Part shown: positions 8,164-19,100 of the stretch, piece by piece
How the letters are laid out: each line of letters starts with the position of its first letter
Position numbering within the stretch: the first letter of the stretch is position 1
DNA from: Burkholderia stagnalis
Lineage (GTDB): Bacteria; Pseudomonadota; Gammaproteobacteria; Burkholderiales; Burkholderiaceae
Reading direction: 5' to 3'
Length of the DNA stretch: 64,000 nucleotides
NCBI RefSeq assembly: GCF_902830275.1
Contig: NZ_CADESW010000004.1
Location: 124,001-188,000, forward strand
The notes under the pieces: generated by a model
Seen by the model: only the letters and a program-made list of their open reading frames with translations
Database searches by the model: none
Told to the model about the DNA's origin: nothing
Program-made: the position numbers and the translations under genes

Positions 8164-11100
8164 GACGCACCTCCGTTCCCGTCTGCGCGCGGGCGTCGAG
8201 CCGCGCGCCGAGCGCGGCGAGCGTCGGCGCGGCGAACACGTCGGCGATCGCCAATGCATGGCCGGCGCGGCTCGCGGCATCGACGAAGCGCACGACGTCG
8301 AACGACGTCGCGCCCGCGTCGAACAGGTCCGCTTCCGCCGCCGGCGCGGCCGACGCGAAGGTGTCCGACCACAGCGCCGCGAGCGCGGCGGCCGTTCGCG
8401 ATGCGGGCGCATGCGCCGGCGTGTCCGCTTCGGCGAGCGTTGGCTGGTCCGCGAGCCATGCGTCCGGCCCGCCGAGCGCCATGCCGCCCGCCACCGCAAA
8501 GCGCTCGACCTCGTCGCGATACGTATCGACGAGCGCGTCGACGAAGCGGCCGTCGAGCAGCTCGTTCGCATACGAGAACGCCGCGCTCACGCGGCCGTCC
8601 GGATGCTCGACGACGTCGAGTTCGAGCGTGAACACCACGCGGTGCCGCACGTCGTCGAACCCCGCGAGCGACAGGCCGGCCCAGTCGCGCGCGGCCGCGC
8701 CGGTCGAGCGCAGGTAGTTGAACATCACCTGGAACAGCGGATTCGCGGCCGCCGCGCGCGGCGCGCCGAGCGCGGCGACCACGTCCGCGAACGGCACATC
8801 CGCATGCGCATAGGCGGCCAGCGCCGCGTCGCGCACGCGCGCCAGCACGTCCGCGCGGCGGTCGGCCGCGTCGAGCCGCGTGCGCACGACCACCGCGTTG
8901 ATGAACAGGCCGAGCGCGTCGCGTGCGGCGTCGCCGGTCAGTTCGCGCGTCGACGCGAGCACGCCGACCGGCTGGTCGGCCGCGCCCGTCGCGCGGAACA
9001 GCGCGGCGTTGAGCGCCGCGTGCAGCAGCATCGGCAGCGACGCGTGCGCGGCGGACGCGGCGTCGCGCGCCGCGCGGATCAGCGTCGCGTCGAACTCGAA
9101 CGCGGTGCGCGTCGCGCGCCATTGCGGGATGGCGGGCGCGTCGGCGCGCTCGGGCACGATGCGCCGCGGCAGGTTCGCGAGCACGTCGCGCCAGTACGCG
9201 ACCCGCGCGGGCGCGCCCGCTGCCGGCAGCACGAGCGGCGCATCGGCGATGGCGGCTGCCGCCGTCGCGTCGCCGCCCTGCACTCGCGCGACGTAGCGCT
9301 GGCGAATCGCATCCAGCCAGCGCTCGATCGATTCGCCATCCGAAACGATGTGATGGATCGCGATCGACAGCACGTGATCGTCCGCGTCGAGCCGAAGCAC
9401 ACGTGCGCGCCACAGCGGCGCGTCGGCGCCGAGGTCGAACGGCGCCAGCGCGTCCTCGTCGGTCAATGCCGTGGCGCGCGCGAGCGGGTCGGCCAACGCG
9501 GCGAGGTCGATCACCGGCAACGCGACCGGCTGGGCTGCGTCGATTCGCTGGCCGGGCAGCGCGCCGTCGCGCACGACGAGCCGCGTGCGCAGCGCCGGAT
9601 GGGCCGCGGCTGTATCCGCGAACGCGGCGCGCAACGCGTCGACGTCGAGCGGGCCGCGCACGCGCAGTGCGACCGGAATGTTGTACGCGGCGCTGTCCGG
9701 CTGCGCGCGCCACAGGAACCACAGGGCCCGTTGCGCGGGCGACAGCGGCCACACGCCATGCGCATCGGGCCGCAGCGCGACCGCGCCGGCCGCGTGCGCG
9801 CCGTCGTGCGCGGCGCGCGGCGCGTCGGCCACCTGCCGCGCATACTGCGCGAGCACCGGCGCCTCGAACAGCGCGCGCACCGGCACGTCGCGCCCGAGCC
9901 GCTCGGCGACGCGCGTCGCCACCCGCACGGCGGCGAGCGAATGGCCGCCGAGTTCGAAGAAATGATCGCCGCGGCCCACCCGCTCGACGTTCAGCACGTC
10001 GCGCCAGATCGCCGCGAGCGCGGCCTCGTCGCCGTCGTGCGGCGCCTCGTACGCGCGTTCGACGCGCTGCGGCGCGGGCAGCCGCGCGCGGTCGACCTTG
10101 CTGTTCGCGTTGCGCGGCAGCGCGTCGAGCACGACGATCTGCGCGGGCACCATGTAATCGGGCAGCGTGCGGCGCAGGTGCGCATCGAGCGCGGCCGCAT
10201 CCACCGGCTGCGCGGCCGCGCGCGCGTCGGCGGTCAGCTCGACGTACGCGACGAGCTGCGCGTGCCCGCCCTGCCCGTGCACGACCGCGCACGCTTCGCG
10301 CACCGCGTCGTGCGCGGCGAGCTGGGCCTCGATCTCGCCGAGCTCGATCCGCAGCCCGCGCAGCTTCACCTGATGATCGACGCGGCCGATGAAATCGAAC
10401 ACGCCGTCCGCGCGGCGCCGCACGAGGTCGCCGGTGCGATACAGGCGCGCGCCGGGCGCGCCGTACGGATCGGGCACGAAGCGCTCGGCGGTGAGTGCGG
10501 GCCGGTCGAGGTAGCCGCGCGCGACGCCGATCCCCTCGCCGCCCAGGTACAGCTCGCCGATCACGCCGACCGGCAGCGGATGCAGCCGCGCGTCGAGCAC
10601 GTGCGCGGTGCGCGCGCCGACCAGCGTGCCGATCGGCAGGTAGGCAGCGTCGCCGAGCATCGCGAGATCGTCGCCCGGGCGGAACATCCACAGCGTCGGC
10701 GTGATCACCGTCTCGGTCGGGCCGTAGCCGTTGACCACCCGCACGTTCGGCAGCGCGCGGCGCAGCATTGCGAACGCCTCGCGCGAGGTCGCCTCGCCGC
10801 CCACCGTCAGCGAGCGCAGCGCGGGCGGCGCGCCGTGCGCGAGCGCCCATTCGGCGAGCTGCGCGGCGCAGCCGGGCGGCACGTAGGTCATCGTCACGCC
10901 GTCGCGCACCATCATCGCGCAGGTCTGCGCGGGCGGCCACAGCACGTCGGCCGTCACCGACACCGCGGCCCCCGACATGTATTGCGAAAACCAGCCCTCG
11001 TGCGCGCCGTCGAAGTTGACCGACTGGAACAGCAGGAACACGTCGTCCTCGCCCGCGCCGTAGCGTTCGGCGATCGCCGCGCAGTGCAGCGCGAAAGACG

Positions 11101-13138
11101 CGTGGTCGACGATCACGCCCTTCGGCTTGCCGGTCGAGCCCGACGTGTAGATCGCGTACGCGGCATGGCCCGGCAGCACGTCGGGCAGCGCGACGTGCGC
11201 GAGCTCGTCGAGCACGTCGATCGCGTCGGCGCGCCAGACGCGCAGCGACGGCAGCTCAGGAAGCGCGGCCGCGCTGCGTGCGTCGGTCAGCACGTGCGCG
11301 ATGCGCGCGTCGCCGACGATCTGTTCGAGGCGCTCGCGCGGATGCGCGGGATCGAGCGGCACGAATGCGGCGCCGGATTTCAGCACCGCGATCAGCGCGA
11401 CGAGCAGGTCGACCGAGCGCTGCAGCGCGACGCCGACGCGCATTTCCGGGCGCACGCCGGCCGCGACGAGCTGGCGCGCGAGCCGCGCCGCGCGTGCATC
11501 GACTTCGCCGCGCGTCAGCGCGCGATCGATGTCGGCCACGCCGCGCGCGTCGGGCCGCGCGTGCGCATGCGCGGCGATCCGCGCGTGCACGGGGATGAAC
11601 GGTTCGCTGGCGATCGCGTCCGGCGCGGCGTTCCACGCGAACAGCTGCGCGCGCTCCGCCGCCGGCAGCCAGTCGAGATCGCCGAGCGGCAGCTCGGGCC
11701 GCGCGAGCGCATCGGCGAGCAGCGTGACGAAGCGCTGCGCGAGCCGCGCGATCGCATCGGCGTCGAACAGGTCCAGCGCGTAGATGAACGCGGCGTCGAA
11801 CGTGCCGGACGGCGTCGCCTCGACGCTGAGCGTCAGGTCGAATTTCGCGGACGGCGTGCCGGACGGCAGCACCGCCACCGCCGCCGAGTTTTCAAGTGCT
11901 CCGAGCGGCGGCAGCGCGCGGCGCTCGCCGTAGGCGGCCATCACCTGGAACAGCGGATGGTGGCTCGCGCTGCGCGGCACGCCGAGCGCGTCGACCACCT
12001 GTTCGAACGGCACGTCCTGGTGCATCTGCGCATCGACCAGCGCGCGCTGCGTGCGGGCGACGAGCGCCGCGAAGCCGTCTTGCGGCGCGACGTCGACGTC
12101 GATCGCGAGCGTGTTGACGAAGAAGCCGATCAGCCCGGCCGTTTCCGCGCGCTCGCGGTTCGCGGCGGGCACGCCGACGCAGATCCGCGCATCGCCGGTC
12201 GCGCGCGCGAGCAGCGCGTCGAGCGCCGCGAGCAGCACCGCGAACGGCGTCGCGCCCGATGCGGCCGCGAACGCGCGCAATCGCGCGGCGAGCGGCGCGT
12301 CGAGCGCGAACAGATGGCGTGCCCCGCGCGCGCTGCGGCGGGCCGGCCGTGCGCCCGCGCCGGGCAGCGTCAGCACGCCGCGCTGCGGATCGAGCCGCGC
12401 GCGCCAGAATGCGAGCTGCCGCTCGCGCTCGCCGGCATCGAGCCAGCGGCGCTGCCACAGCGCGTAGTCGGCGTACTGGATCGGCAGCGGCGCGAGCCGC
12501 ACCGGCGTATCGGTCGCGTACGCGCGGTAGAACGCGGCGAGTTCGTCGAGCATCACGCCGGACGACCAGCCGTCCGACACGATGTGGTGCACGGTCAGCG
12601 CGAGCACGTGATGCGTCGCGTCGAGCCGGATCAAGTGCGCACGCACGAGCGGCGCGACGCCCAGGTCGAACGGCTGCGCCTCGTCCGCCGCCGCGACCTC
12701 GTCGGCGCGCGCGGCCCGCTGCGGCGCGGCGAGCGACGACAGGTCCGTCTCGCGCCACGGGCAGCGCAGCGGCGCGTGGATCGTCTGCGCGACGCCGTCG
12801 GCCGCTTCGTCGAAAGTCGTGCGCAGCGCCTCGTGGCGCGCGATCAGCGCGTCGCACGCGAGCCGCAGCGCATGCGCGTCGAGCGGGCCCGTCAGCGCGA
12901 GCCGCTCGGTGATGTGATACGCGTCGCTTGCGTCGATCAGCCGTTGATGCAGCCACAGCCGCGTCTGCGCGAACGACGCCGGCACGCGCTCGCTGCGCGG
13001 CGTGCGCGGCGGAATCGGCAGCACGCGGAAATCGATGCCGGCCGCGCCGAGCTTGTCGATGAACACCGCGCGCTGCGCGTCGGGCAGTTGCGCGAAACGC
13101 GTCGCGAGCGCTAGCCAGTCGGGTTGAACCGTCGTCAT
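8153..13138 (-). CDS. orbJ: OrbJ, ornibactin nonribosomal peptide synthetase (C-A-T-C-T)
   Basis: A 1661-residue synthetase that adds the fourth residue and probably releases the product. Domains seen: C with HHIVSDGWSS (about residue 186); A with YTSGSTGKPKG (about 664), NGYGPTETVI and NSKVDRARL; T with FFELGGHSL (about 1062); a second C with HHIVSDGES (about 1265); and a terminal T-like segment FDAGATSFDVV (about 1610). The A-domain pocket read by eye is D-G-E-Y-L-V-G-I-T-K. The D-x-E start is shared with the first A domain of OrbI, fitting a hydroxyornithine derivative. No thioesterase follows, so chain release onto putrescine by the last C domain is the likely ending (inference from the known ornibactin structure). 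It starts 9 nt after the orbI stop. Confidence 0.94.
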   Translation of the reverse strand: MTTVQPDWLALATRFAQLPDAQRAVFIDKLGAAGIDFRVLPIPPRTPRSERVPASFAQTRLWLHQRLIDASDAYHITERLALTGPLDAHALRLACDALIARHEALRTTFDEAADGVAQTIHAPLRCPWRETDLSSLAAPQRAARADEVAAADEAQPFDLGVAPLVRAHLIRLDATHHVLALTVHHIVSDGWSSGVMLDELAAFYRAYATDTPVRLAPLPIQYADYALWQRRWLDAGERERQLAFWRARLDPQRGVLTLPGAGARPARRSARGARHLFALDAPLAARLRAFAAASGATPFAVLLAALDALLARATGDARICVGVPAANRERAETAGLIGFFVNTLAIDVDVAPQDGFAALVARTQRALVDAQMHQDVPFEQVVDALGVPRSASHHPLFQVMAAYGERRALPPLGALENSAAVAVLPSGTPSAKFDLTLSVEATPSGTFDAAFIYALDLFDADAIARLAQRFVTLLADALARPELPLGDLDWLPAAERAQLFAWNAAPDAIASEPFIPVHARIAAHAHARPDARGVADIDRALTRGEVDARAARLARQLVAAGVRPEMRVGVALQRSVDLLVALIAVLKSGAAFVPLDPAHPRERLEQIVGDARIAHVLTDARSAAALPELPSLRVWRADAIDVLDELAHVALPDVLPGHAAYAIYTSGSTGKPKGVIVDHASFALHCAAIAERYGAGEDDVFLLFQSVNFDGAHEGWFSQYMSGAAVSVTADVLWPPAQTCAMMVRDGVTMTYVPPGCAAQLAEWALAHGAPPALRSLTVGGEATSREAFAMLRRALPNVRVVNGYGPTETVITPTLWMFRPGDDLAMLGDAAYLPIGTLVGARTAHVLDARLHPLPVGVIGELYLGGEGIGVARGYLDRPALTAERFVPDPYGAPGARLYRTGDLVRRRADGVFDFIGRVDHQVKLRGLRIELGEIEAQLAAHDAVREACAVVHGQGGHAQLVAYVELTADARAAAQPVDAAALDAHLRRTLPDYMVPAQIVVLDALPRNANSKVDRARLPAPQRVERAYEAPHDGDEAALAAIWRDVLNVERVGRGDHFFELGGHSLAAVRVATRVAERLGRDVPVRALFEAPVLAQYARQVADAPRAAHDGAHAAGAVALRPDAHGVWPLSPAQRALWFLWRAQPDSAAYNIPVALRVRGPLDVDALRAAFADTAAAHPALRTRLVVRDGALPGQRIDAAQPVALPVIDLAALADPLARATALTDEDALAPFDLGADAPLWRARVLRLDADDHVLSIAIHHIVSDGESIERWLDAIRQRYVARVQGGDATAAAAIADAPLVLPAAGAPARVAYWRDVLANLPRRIVPERADAPAIPQWRATRTAFEFDATLIRAARDAASAAHASLPMLLHAALNAALFRATGAADQPVGVLASTRELTGDAARDALGLFINAVVVRTRLDAADRRADVLARVRDAALAAYAHADVPFADVVAALGAPRAAAANPLFQVMFNYLRSTGAAARDWAGLSLAGFDDVRHRVVFTLELDVVEHPDGRVSAAFSYANELLDGRFVDALVDTYRDEVERFAVAGGMALGGPDAWLADQPTLAEADTPAHAPASRTAAALAALWSDTFASAAPAAEADLFDAGATSFDVVRFVDAASRAGHALAIADVFAAPTLAALGARLDARAQTGTEVRHAG

Positions 13139-13147
13139 CCGTCGTCC

Positions 13148-16100
13148 TTATTGAATTTCCAGTTCGCCGAGCAGCGCATCGATCGCGCTCGCCGCATCGG
13201 TCGCGCCGCGCGCCGCGCAGGCCGAGTCGATCGCCTCCGCGCAGCGCGCGAGCGTGCGGGTGTCGAACAGCGTGCGCAGCGGCAGCGCGAGGCCCCAGTG
13301 CAGGTTCGCCTGCGCGTGGGCCTGCGTCGCCAGCAGCGAATGGCCACCGAGCAGGAAGAAATCGCCGTCGCGGCCGATCGCATCGACGTGCAGCACGCGC
13401 TGCCAGATCGCCGCGAGCGCACGCTCGGTGTCGGTCGCGAGCATCACTTCCGTCGCCGCTTCGCGCACCGGCGCGGGCAGCGCATGGCGATCGCACTTGC
13501 CGTTCGGCGTGACCGGCAGCGCGTCGAGTTCGATCAGCTGCGACGGCACCATGTAGGCCGGCAACTGCGCGCGCAGCGCGTCGAGCAGCGCCGCCGTGTC
13601 GAGCGTCTGCGCGTCGCCGCGCGCGACATAGCCGATCAGTTGCTCGTCGCGCACGATCACGACCGCGTCGTGCACGCCCGGCGCCGCGCGCAGCAGCGCC
13701 TCGATCTCGCCCGGCTCGATACGCTGGCCGCGCAGCTTCACCTGCGTATCGACGCGGCCGAGGTAGTCGAGCGCGCCATCCGCGCGGCGCCGCGCGAGGT
13801 CGCCGGTGCGGTACATGCGCGCGCCCGGCACGAACGGATCGGGCACGAAGCGTTCGGCGCTCAGGCCCGGGCGGCCGAGATAGCCGCGCGCGAGGCCCGC
13901 GCCGGCCAGGTACAGCTCGCCGGTCGCGCCCGCCGGCACCGGCTGCCATGCGGCGTCGAGCACGTGCAGTTGCAGGTTCGCGATCGGATGGCCGATCGGC
14001 ACCGCGTGCGCGTGCGCGTCGGCCGGGCCGCAGGTCCAGTGCGACACGTCGATCGCCGCCTCGGTCGGCCCGTACAGATTGACCAGCGTCGCGCGCGGCA
14101 GCAGGCGCGCGACCTTCGCGACGAGTTCGGGCGCCAGGGCCTCGCCGCTCGCGACGATCAGGCGCACGCTGTCGCACTGCGCCGCGGCGCCGAAATCGTC
14201 GAGATGCGCGGCGAACGCGGCGAGCATCGACGGCACGAAGTGCAGCACCGTCACGCGATGCGCGTGGATCGCGGCGGCCAGGCGCGCCGGATCGCGATGG
14301 TCGCCGGGCGCGGCGATCGCGAGCTTCGCGCCCACGGACAGCGGCCACACGAATTCCCACACCGACACGTCGAAGCCGAACGGCGTCTTGTGCAGCACGA
14401 CGTCGTCGCGCGTGAGCCGGTACGCATCCTGCATCCACGCGATCCGGTTCGCGAGCGCGCCGTGCGTGTTGCCGGCGCCCTTCGGCTTGCCGGTCGAGCC
14501 GGACGTGTAGATCAGGTACGCGAGCTGCGTGTCGACGATCGCGATGGGCGCGACGGTGGTGTCCGGTGCGGCGTCCTGCGCGAGCAGGTCGGACACCGTC
14601 AGCAACTGCGTGCCGGCCGCATCGCCGAGCGCGGCTTCGACCTGCGCGCGCAGGTGCGCCTGCGTCAGCACGACCGCGGGCCGCGCGTCGCGCAGCAGGT
14701 ATGCGATGCGCTCGGCCGGATAGTCGGGATCGACCGGCAGGTACGCGGCGCCGGCCTTCAGCACGCCGACGAGCGCGGCCACCATGTCGAACGAGCGCTC
14801 GACGCACAGCGCGACCGGCGTATCGGGCTGCACGCCATGCCGCCGCAATGCGGCCGCCACGCGCGACGTGCATGCATCGAGTTCGCGGTACGTCATCCGG
14901 TGCATGCCGCCATGCGCGTACGCATATTCGAGCGCGATCGCGTCGGGCGTCGCGCGCGCCGCCGCTTCGAACTGCACGTGCAGCGGCCGTTGCCGGTCGG
15001 CCGGCCACGTGCGGGCAGTCGCCTGACGCTGCGCGAGCGCGTCGCGCGCCGCGCCGTCGCTGATCGACAGCGCGCCGAGCCGCGCATCGGGCGTGCGGGC
15101 CAGCGCGTCGAGCGCGCACGCGAACGCGCGATGCCAGGTCTCGACCTGCGCGGCGTCGATCCGCGCGGTGTCGTAGCCATAGTCGATCGTCAGGTCCGCG
15201 CCGCTCTCGATCACGAGCGTCAGCGCGAAATCGGTCGACTCGATGCTGCGGACGTCGCGCAGCGCGAGCGCGCGCGGATCGTCGCCGCCGTCGGTCGCTT
15301 CGACCGGGTAGTTCTCGAATACCACCAGCGTGTCGAACAGCGCCCCGCCCGCGCCGCGCGCCCAGCGCTGGATGTCGGCGAGCGGCGTGTGCGCATGCTC
15401 GGCCGCCGCCGCGTTGTCGCGCTGCAGCGCCTGCAGCCAGTCGGCCGCGCGCTGCTGCGGCGCGGGCGCGGTGATCACCGGCACCGTGTTGATGAACAGG
15501 CCCAGCACCGCGTCGACGTCCGGCAGCGCGTCCGGGCGGCCCGCGACGGTCGCGCCGAACGCCACCGCCGGCTGGTGGGTCATCCGCTGCAGCGCGAGCG
15601 CCCACGCGCCCTGCACCAGCGTGTTGACGGTCAGCTTCAGCGCGCGCGCCGCGTGGGTGACGCGTGCCATCGCGTCCGTGCCGATCGACGCGCGCCACGT
15701 GACGACGTCGGCCTCCGCACGATCGGCCGTGCGCTCGGCGATCAGCGTCGGCGCGTCGAGCCGCGCGAGGCGTGCGGTCCAGAAACGTTCCTCCGCATCG
15801 CGGTCGCGCTCGCCGAGCCACGCGATGAAGTCGCGATAGCGCAGCGCCGGGCGGCTCGCGAACGGCGACACGGCATCCGGGTCGCGATAGTCGCGCAGCA
15901 CGTCGGCGAGCAGGCGCGCGGTGCTCCAGCCGTCGAGCAGCACGTGATGGCGGGTCCACACGACGCGCCATGCGTCGTCCGTCTCGCGGATCAGCGTGAG
16001 CCGCATCAGCGGCGGCTGGTTCCAGTCGAAGCCGCGCGCGCGGTCGGCCGCGAGCCAGGCGTCGAAATCCGCGTCGAACGCCGCGCCGCGCGTGCGCCAG

Positions 16101-19100
16101 TCGAGCTGCTCGACCGGCTGCGCCGCCTGGCGATGCACGCGCTGCAGCGGCGCGGCTTCGTCCGGCATTACGCTGGTGCGCAGGATGTCGTGCCGCGCGA
16201 TCGATGCGTCGAACGCGGCCGCGAGCCGATCCGCGTCGAGCCGCGTCGCGGTCGCGACGAGCTGGTTCACGTAGCTCGCGTGGCCGGGCGCGAACAGCGC
16301 ATGGAACAGGATCCCCTGCTGCATCGGCGACAGCGGATAGACATCGTCGATCGTGCGCCAGTCGAGCGGCGCGCGCTCGATCGCCGCCTGCGTGAGGCCC
16401 GCGCGCCGCGCGAGCGGGAAATCGCCCGGCGTCGCGCCGCCGCCGCGCCGCGCGACGCGTGTCGCGCATGCATCGACGAGTTCGCGCAGCGCCGCCGCGA
16501 ACCGCGCGGCGAGCGCGTCGATCGTCGCGCGCTCGAACTGCGGCGCGCCGTACACCCAGTGCAGCTTCAGCGTGCGCGCGCCGTCGCGGCCGTCGTCCAG
16601 GTACGCGTGGATCGCGAGCAGGTTGCCGAGCGGGCCCTGCGGGTCGCGCTCGACGCCGGCGCCGCCGAAGCGCGGCACGAGCGTCGCGTCGCGCGGCGCA
16701 TCGAACTGGCCGAGATAGTTGAACGTGACGCGCGGGCGCGGCACCGCGGCCAGCGCCGCGCGCGTCGCCGCAGCGCCGTAGTGCGCGAGCACGCCGAAGC
16801 CGAGGCCCTTGTGCGGCACCGCGCGCAGCGTGTCCTTGATCGCGCACAGCGTGTCGCACGCGCTCGCCGCGATCGGCAGCGACACCGGATAGTGGCTCGT
16901 CAGCCAGCCGATCGTGCGGCTCGGGTCCGCATCGTCGAACAGCGCCTCGCGGCCATGCCCTTCGAGTTCGACGCGGCACGATACGGGGGTTTGCACGCCG
17001 TCGCGCGCGCCGGTCAGCGCGATCGCGAGCGCGGCGGCGAGCAGCTCGATCGTCTGCGTGCGGTACGCGGCGTGTGCGTCGGTCAGCGCCGCGCGGGTCA
17101 GCGCGGCGTCGATCGTCTGCACGACGACGGCCGCGTCCGCGTTGGTGGCCGCCGCGTCCGGATGGTCGGGCGCAAGCTCGTCGCCGTGCGCCATGCCGGC
17201 CCAATATGCGGCTTCGTTCGCGAACGGCGATGCCGGATCGGTCGCCGCCTGTGCCAGCCGCGCGGCCCACGCGTCCGCGCGCGGCCCCTGCGGCGCAAGC
17301 CGCACCGGGCGGCGCTCGCAGGCCGCGCGGTATGCGGTGTCGAGGTCGTCGAGCAGGATCCGCCACGACACGCCGTCGACGATCAGGTGATGGATCGCGA
17401 CGAACAGCCGCGTCGCGCCATCCGGCAGCCGCGCCGCGCACGCGCAGGCGAGCGGGCCGCGGCCGAGGTCGAGCCGGCGCTGCAGCGCATCGAAGCGCGC
17501 GAGCGCATCGGCGTCGTCGCGCGCGGCGACTTCGACGAACGGCAACGCGTCGAACGCGCGCGGCGCATCGTCGGCCCGCCATTCGCCGGTCGCGCCGCGC
17601 GCGAAGCGCTGGCGGAACGCGTCGTGATGCGTGAGCAACGCGTCGAACGCGCGCGCGAATGCGTCGGCGTCGAACGCGCCGCGCACGTCGAACGCGACCG
17701 CCTGGTTCCAGTGGCCCGGTTGCGGCACGCCGAGCGCGAAGAAGCGCTGCTGCGCGGGCGTCAGCACGCGCTCGATGGCGGCGGCCGACGCGGAGGATGC
17801 GGGCGCGGACGTCGCTGGCTGCACCGAGCCCGGCGCGGCCACCGCTTCCGTCTTCGCGACGCGCGCCAGTTCGGCCACCGTCGGGCCGTCGAACAGCTGC
17901 TTCGGCGTGAAACGCACGCCGCGCTTGCGCGCACGGGCGATCACCTGCAGCACGAGGATCGAATCGCCGCCGAGTTCGAAGAAGTTGTCGTCGCGTCCGA
18001 CGCGCGGCGCTTTCAGCACGGCCTGCCACACTTCCGCGAGCGTGGTTTCCACCGCGCCCTGCGGCGCGTCGCCGCCGGTGGCCGCAACGGGTGCCGCGGC
18101 CAGCGCGCGCAGCGCCGCGCGATCGATCTTGCCGTTCGCGGTCACCGGCAGGCGCGGCAGCGCGACGATCTGCGCCGGCACCATGTAGTCCGGGAGCGTG
18201 GCCGCCAAACGCGTGCGCAGCGCCGCTTCGTCGAACGGCGCGCCGTCGCGTGCGACGACGAACGTGACGAGCCGCATGCGGCCGTCATGCTCGAGCGCAA
18301 GCGTCTCCGCCTGCGCGATGCCGTCGGCCGCGCGCACGGCCGCGCTCACCTCGCCCGGCTCGACGCGATAGCCGCGGATCTTCACCTGGTCGTCGATGCG
18401 GCCGAGGAAGGCGATCCGGCCGTCCGCGCGCAGCCGCACGCGGTCGCCGGTGCGGTACAGGCGCGCGCCGGGCGTGAACGGATCGGGCAGGAAGCGCTCG
18501 GCGGTCTGCCCCGGCCGGTTCAGATAGCCGCGCGCGACGCCCGGCCCGCCGAGATACAGCTCGCCGGTCGCGCCGGCCGGCACGCATGCGCCGAACGCGT
18601 CGAGCACGCAGGCGCGCGCATTCGGCAGCGGGCGGCCGAGCGGCACGCCGGCCGCCGCGTCGCGCGCGTCGGCAGCCATCGACGCGGTGTCGCATGCCAG
18701 CGCGCCGACGGTCGCCTCGGTCGGCCCGTAGTGATTGATCACGCGGCACGCGGGCTTCAGCGCGGCGAGCCGCGCGACCAGCGCCCACGTGAGCGTCTCG
18801 CCGCCCGTCACGAGCGCATGGCTCGGCAGCACGTCGGCCGGAACGCGCGCTTCGAGCAACGCCTGCAGGTGGCTCGGCACGATCTTCAGCACGCCGACGT
18901 CGCGGCGGCGCATCTCGTCGGCGAACGCATCGGGATCGAACGCGCACGACGCCGGCAGCAGATGCAGCGTGCGGCCCGCGCACAGCGCGCCGAACAGCGT
19001 CGTGTGGCCAAGGTCGGCCGCGACGGTCGACACCATCGCGAACGACGCATCGGGCGCGAACGTGAGTTCGTCGAGCATCCCCTGCACGTAGTCCGCGAGC